NCBI RefSeq assembly: GCF_017872975.1
Contig: NZ_JAGGJP010000008.1
Span: 62,001-126,000, forward strand
Source: Rubellimicrobium aerolatum
GTDB taxonomy: Bacteria > Pseudomonadota > Alphaproteobacteria > Rhodobacterales > Rhodobacteraceae
DNA: 64,000 bases
Reading direction: 5' to 3'
In this document: positions 61,725 through 64,000 of the stretch, in pieces
How positions within the stretch are numbered: position 1 is the stretch's first letter
Layout of the letters: each line of letters begins with the position of its first letter
The notes under the pieces: generated by a model
The model's input: the letters and a program-made list of their open reading frames with translations, nothing else
Database searches by the model: none
What the model was told of the DNA's origin: nothing
Made by a program: the position numbers and the translations under genes

Positions 61725-63233
61725 ATGCTCGGACGAACGATGACCTGGGGGGCCCTGCTGCTCGCCACAAGCCTGACCCCCGCCTGGGCGCAGGACGACA
61801 CGGCCGTGACCATCGTGCTCAACGAGGAGGTGGACGTGCTCGAACCCTGCATGGCCACGCGCTCCAACATCGGCCGCGTGATCCTGGGCAACGTCAACGA
61901 GACGCTGACCGAGCTCGACGTGCGCGGCGACGGGGGCCTGATGCCCCGCCTCGCCGAATCGTGGGAGCAGCGGGAGGACGGGAGCTGGCGCTTCAACCTC
62001 CGCCAGGGCGTGACCTTCTCGGACGGCACCGCCTTCGACGCGCAGGACGTGAAGCACTCGTTCGACCGGGTCTTCGATCCCACCATCACCTGCGAATCCG
62101 CGCGCTACTTCGGCGGGATGACGGTCACGGCCAACGTGGTGGACGACCACACGATCGACTTCGTGGTCGATCCCGTGCAGCCGATCCTGCCGCTGCTGCT
62201 CTCGCTCGTGACCATCGTCCCGGCCGAGACCCCCATCGAGTTCGTCCGCGACCCCGTGGGCACCGGCCCCTACGCCGTCACCGAATGGAGCCCCGGCCAG
62301 CAGATCGTGCTGACCCGCCGCGACGGCTACTGGGGCGCGGCCCCGGCGGTCACGCAGGCGACCTACGTCGTCCGCACCGACCCCGCCGTGCGCGCCGCCA
62401 TGGTCGAGGCCGGGGAGGCCGACATCGCCCCCACCATCAGCCAGGACGACGCCACCAACCCGGCGACGGACTTCCCCTACCTGAACTCCGAGACCGTCTA
62501 CCTCCGGCTCGACGCCTCCCAAGCGCCGGTCAGCGACATCCGCGTGCGCCGGGCGATCAACATGGCCATCGACCGCGAGGCCTTCATCGGCACGCTGGTG
62601 CCGCAGGACGCGCTGCTGGCGACCGCGATCTACCCGCCCACCACGCAGGGCTGGAACCCCGACGTGCCCGTGCCGGCCTACGACCCCGAGGGCGCCAAGG
62701 CGCTCCTGGAGGAGGCGCGCGCCGACGGCGTGGCGGTGGACACGCCCATCACCATCCTCGCCCGCACCGCGAACTTCCCGAACGTGACCGAGGTCATGGA
62801 GGCCATCCAGCAGATGATGCAGGAGGCGGGCTTCACCGTCGAGCTCCAGATGGTCGAGGTGGCCGAGCACGAGGTCTACTACTCCAAGCCCTACCCGACC
62901 GACCGGGGCGCCTACATCATCGCGGCGATGCACGACAACCGCATGGGCGACCCCAGCTTCTCGGCCTACTTCAAGTATCACTCCGAGGGGCGGCAGTCCG
63001 GCATCTCCGACCCCAAGGCGGACGACCTCATCACCCGCGCCTCGGCGGCCACCGGCGAGGAGCGCGCCCAGCTCTGGTCCGAGCTCCAGGCCTACGTCCA
63101 CGACGAGGTGGCGGCCGACGTGCTCCTGTTCCACATGGTCGGCTTCGCCCGCGTGGCCGAATCCATCGACTGGACGCCGACCATCGCCACCAACTCGCAG
63201 CTCCAGCTCTCCGAGATCGGCTTCCGCAACTGA
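61725..63233 (+). CDS. ABC transporter substrate-binding protein, family 5
   Basis: 502 residues. A Sec signal (about 1-23, MTWGALLLATSLTPAWAQ) is followed by the family-5 core: NVNETLTELDVRGDGGLMPR, RQGVTFSDGTAFDAQDVKHS, VGTGPYAVTEWSPGQQIVL and DIRVRRAINMAIDREAFIG. GGGAGGAAG precedes the ATG. It serves the DppB-like permease that follows 60 bases on. The ligand is unknown but is probably the substrate of the facing sialidase-fold/PdxA2 operon. Confidence 0.9.
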   Translation: MLGRTMTWGALLLATSLTPAWAQDDTAVTIVLNEEVDVLEPCMATRSNIGRVILGNVNETLTELDVRGDGGLMPRLAESWEQREDGSWRFNLRQGVTFSDGTAFDAQDVKHSFDRVFDPTITCESARYFGGMTVTANVVDDHTIDFVVDPVQPILPLLLSLVTIVPAETPIEFVRDPVGTGPYAVTEWSPGQQIVLTRRDGYWGAAPAVTQATYVVRTDPAVRAAMVEAGEADIAPTISQDDATNPATDFPYLNSETVYLRLDASQAPVSDIRVRRAINMAIDREAFIGTLVPQDALLATAIYPPTTQGWNPDVPVPAYDPEGAKALLEEARADGVAVDTPITILARTANFPNVTEVMEAIQQMMQEAGFTVELQMVEVAEHEVYYSKPYPTDRGAYIIAAMHDNRMGDPSFSAYFKYHSEGRQSGISDPKADDLITRASAATGEERAQLWSELQAYVHDEVAADVLLFHMVGFARVAESIDWTPTIATNSQLQLSEIGFRN

Positions 63234-63240
63234 CGCCCCG

Positions 63241-63269
63241 GGCGCGGGGGGACGGCCTCCCCCCGCGCC
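63241..63269 (+). terminator. 12-base perfect stem-loop between binding protein and permease
   Basis: GGCGCGGGGGGA pairs perfectly with TCCCCCCGCGCC around the loop CGGCC, eight bases after the binding-protein stop. Such stems between a binding protein and its permease usually attenuate readthrough and stabilise the upstream mRNA, giving excess binding protein. No T-run follows. Confidence 0.55.
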
Positions 63270-63293
63270 GCCCTTCCCTGGGAACGCCCCGCC

Positions 63294-64000
63294 ATGCTGA
63301 CGTTCATCCGAAAGCGCTCCTTGGCCAGCCTCGTCTCGCTGGTGGGGCTCGTCGTCCTCGTGTTCTTCCTGTCGCGGCTGACGGGCGACCCCACCGACCT
63401 CTACCTGCCGCTCGACGCCACCGACGAGATGCGGGCGCGGTTCCGAGAGATCTACGGCCTCGACGATCCCCTCCTCGTCCAGTTCGGCCGCTACGTGGGC
63501 GACCTCCTGCGGCTCGATTTCGGCGACTCCATCCGCAAGGCCCGCCCCGCCATCGAGGTCGTGCTCGAAGCCTTCGTCTGGACGCTCCAGCTCGCTCTCG
63601 TCACCATGGCGCTGGTGACGGTGGCGGCCATCGTCGTGGGCTCGCTCGCCGCCTTCCGCGTGGGGGGCTTCTTCGACCGCGTGTCGGGCATCCTGTCCCT
63701 GGTGGCGGCCTCGGCGCCCGACTTCTGGATCGCCATCGTCGCCATCGTCGTCTTCGCCGTGGGCCTGGGCTGGCTGCCCACCTCGGGCACGGGGACGCCC
63801 TGGCACTGGGTCCTGCCCATCGCCGTCCTGTTCATCCGGCCCTTCGGGCTCATCGTGCAGGTCGTGCGCGGCTCGATGATCTCGGCCCTGTCCTCTCCCT
63901 ACGTCAAGACCGCGCGGGCCAAGGGGCTGCGGCCCCGCAAGATCATCTTCGTCCACGCGCTGCGGAACGCCATGCTGCCCGTCATCACCGTCATCGGCGA
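63294..64000 (+). CDS. ABC transporter permease, DppB-like, 3' partial
   Basis: The frame is open from ATG 63294 to the window end (235 residues visible of about 310). LTFIRKRSLASLVSLVGLVV then LVFFLSRLTGDPTDLYLP is the DppB-like start. YGLDDPLLVQFGRYVGDLLR and the coupling loop SSPYVKTARAKGLRPRKIIF follow. It partners the family-5 binding protein just upstream. The remaining transporter genes must lie beyond the window. Confidence 0.92.
   Translation, partial: MLTFIRKRSLASLVSLVGLVVLVFFLSRLTGDPTDLYLPLDATDEMRARFREIYGLDDPLLVQFGRYVGDLLRLDFGDSIRKARPAIEVVLEAFVWTLQLALVTMALVTVAAIVVGSLAAFRVGGFFDRVSGILSLVAASAPDFWIAIVAIVVFAVGLGWLPTSGTGTPWHWVLPIAVLFIRPFGLIVQVVRGSMISALSSPYVKTARAKGLRPRKIIFVHALRNAMLPVITVIG

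Overview
The window is GC-rich (roughly 70%) chromosomal DNA of an alphaproteobacterium, most likely Rhodobacteraceae. The pointers are the nrdR-ribD / ribE / ribBX-ribH-nusB neighbourhood, an mmcB gene beside a small DUF6324-type gene, and a tRNA-His with A73 and no encoded G-1, a known alphaproteobacterial peculiarity. Species cannot be read from this sequence.

Layout. (1) 0-12.7 kb is mostly core: the end of a GMC oxidoreductase, a dienelactone hydrolase, rmuC, nrdR, the riboflavin genes, nusB, an OpgC-like membrane protein, mmcB and tRNA-His. About 1 kb between ribD and nusB holds no convincing gene. (2) 12.7-13.6 kb, just after tRNA-His, carries a broken DNA-binding gene plus an integrase N-terminus. 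(3) 13.6-27.0 kb is a catabolic locus: RutE, RutA and RutF-type proteins, three amidase-signature enzymes, an N-carbamoylsarcosine-amidase-like hydrolase, a ribose-type ABC transporter, an MFS carrier and a GntR/HutC regulator. All three of its promoter regions carry repeated TGTCCGGACA-type palindromes, including a long helically phased array before rutA. (4) 27.0-34.5 kb holds a truncated pxpA/biotin-carrier/CobW group with two internal-deletion chimeras, a hydantoin-racemase-type gene, a Tat-exported PotABCD-like transporter and a GntR/FCD regulator.

(5) 34.5-43.7 kb mixes intact genes (a GH3 glycosidase and a KdgK-like kinase) with remnants: LysR, Crp/Fnr, cyanophycin synthetase, an IS5 transposase, a second DNA-binding/integrase module homologous to the one at 12.9 kb, and an Rbs-type permease. 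(6) 43.7-46.0 kb is a split PQQ dehydrogenase (small membrane subunit plus catalytic subunit). (7) 46.4-54.3 kb is an amide operon: amiC, amiR, a dipeptide-type ABC transporter and an acetamidase/formamidase. Two mutually exclusive hairpins precede amiC, as expected for AmiR antitermination. (8) 54.6-64 kb is a second catabolic region: a four-carbon acid sugar kinase with its FadR-type regulator; a facing operon of sialidase-fold protein, PdxA2-like dehydrogenase, DHDPS-family aldolase and iron alcohol dehydrogenase; a DMT carrier; and a dipeptide-type transporter that runs off the end.

The main themes are uptake and hydrolysis of amides and N-heterocycles under local regulators, and heavy gene decay by internal deletion. 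The best candidates for undescribed biology are the RutA/triple-amidase regulon with its operator arrays, and the amiCR leader.
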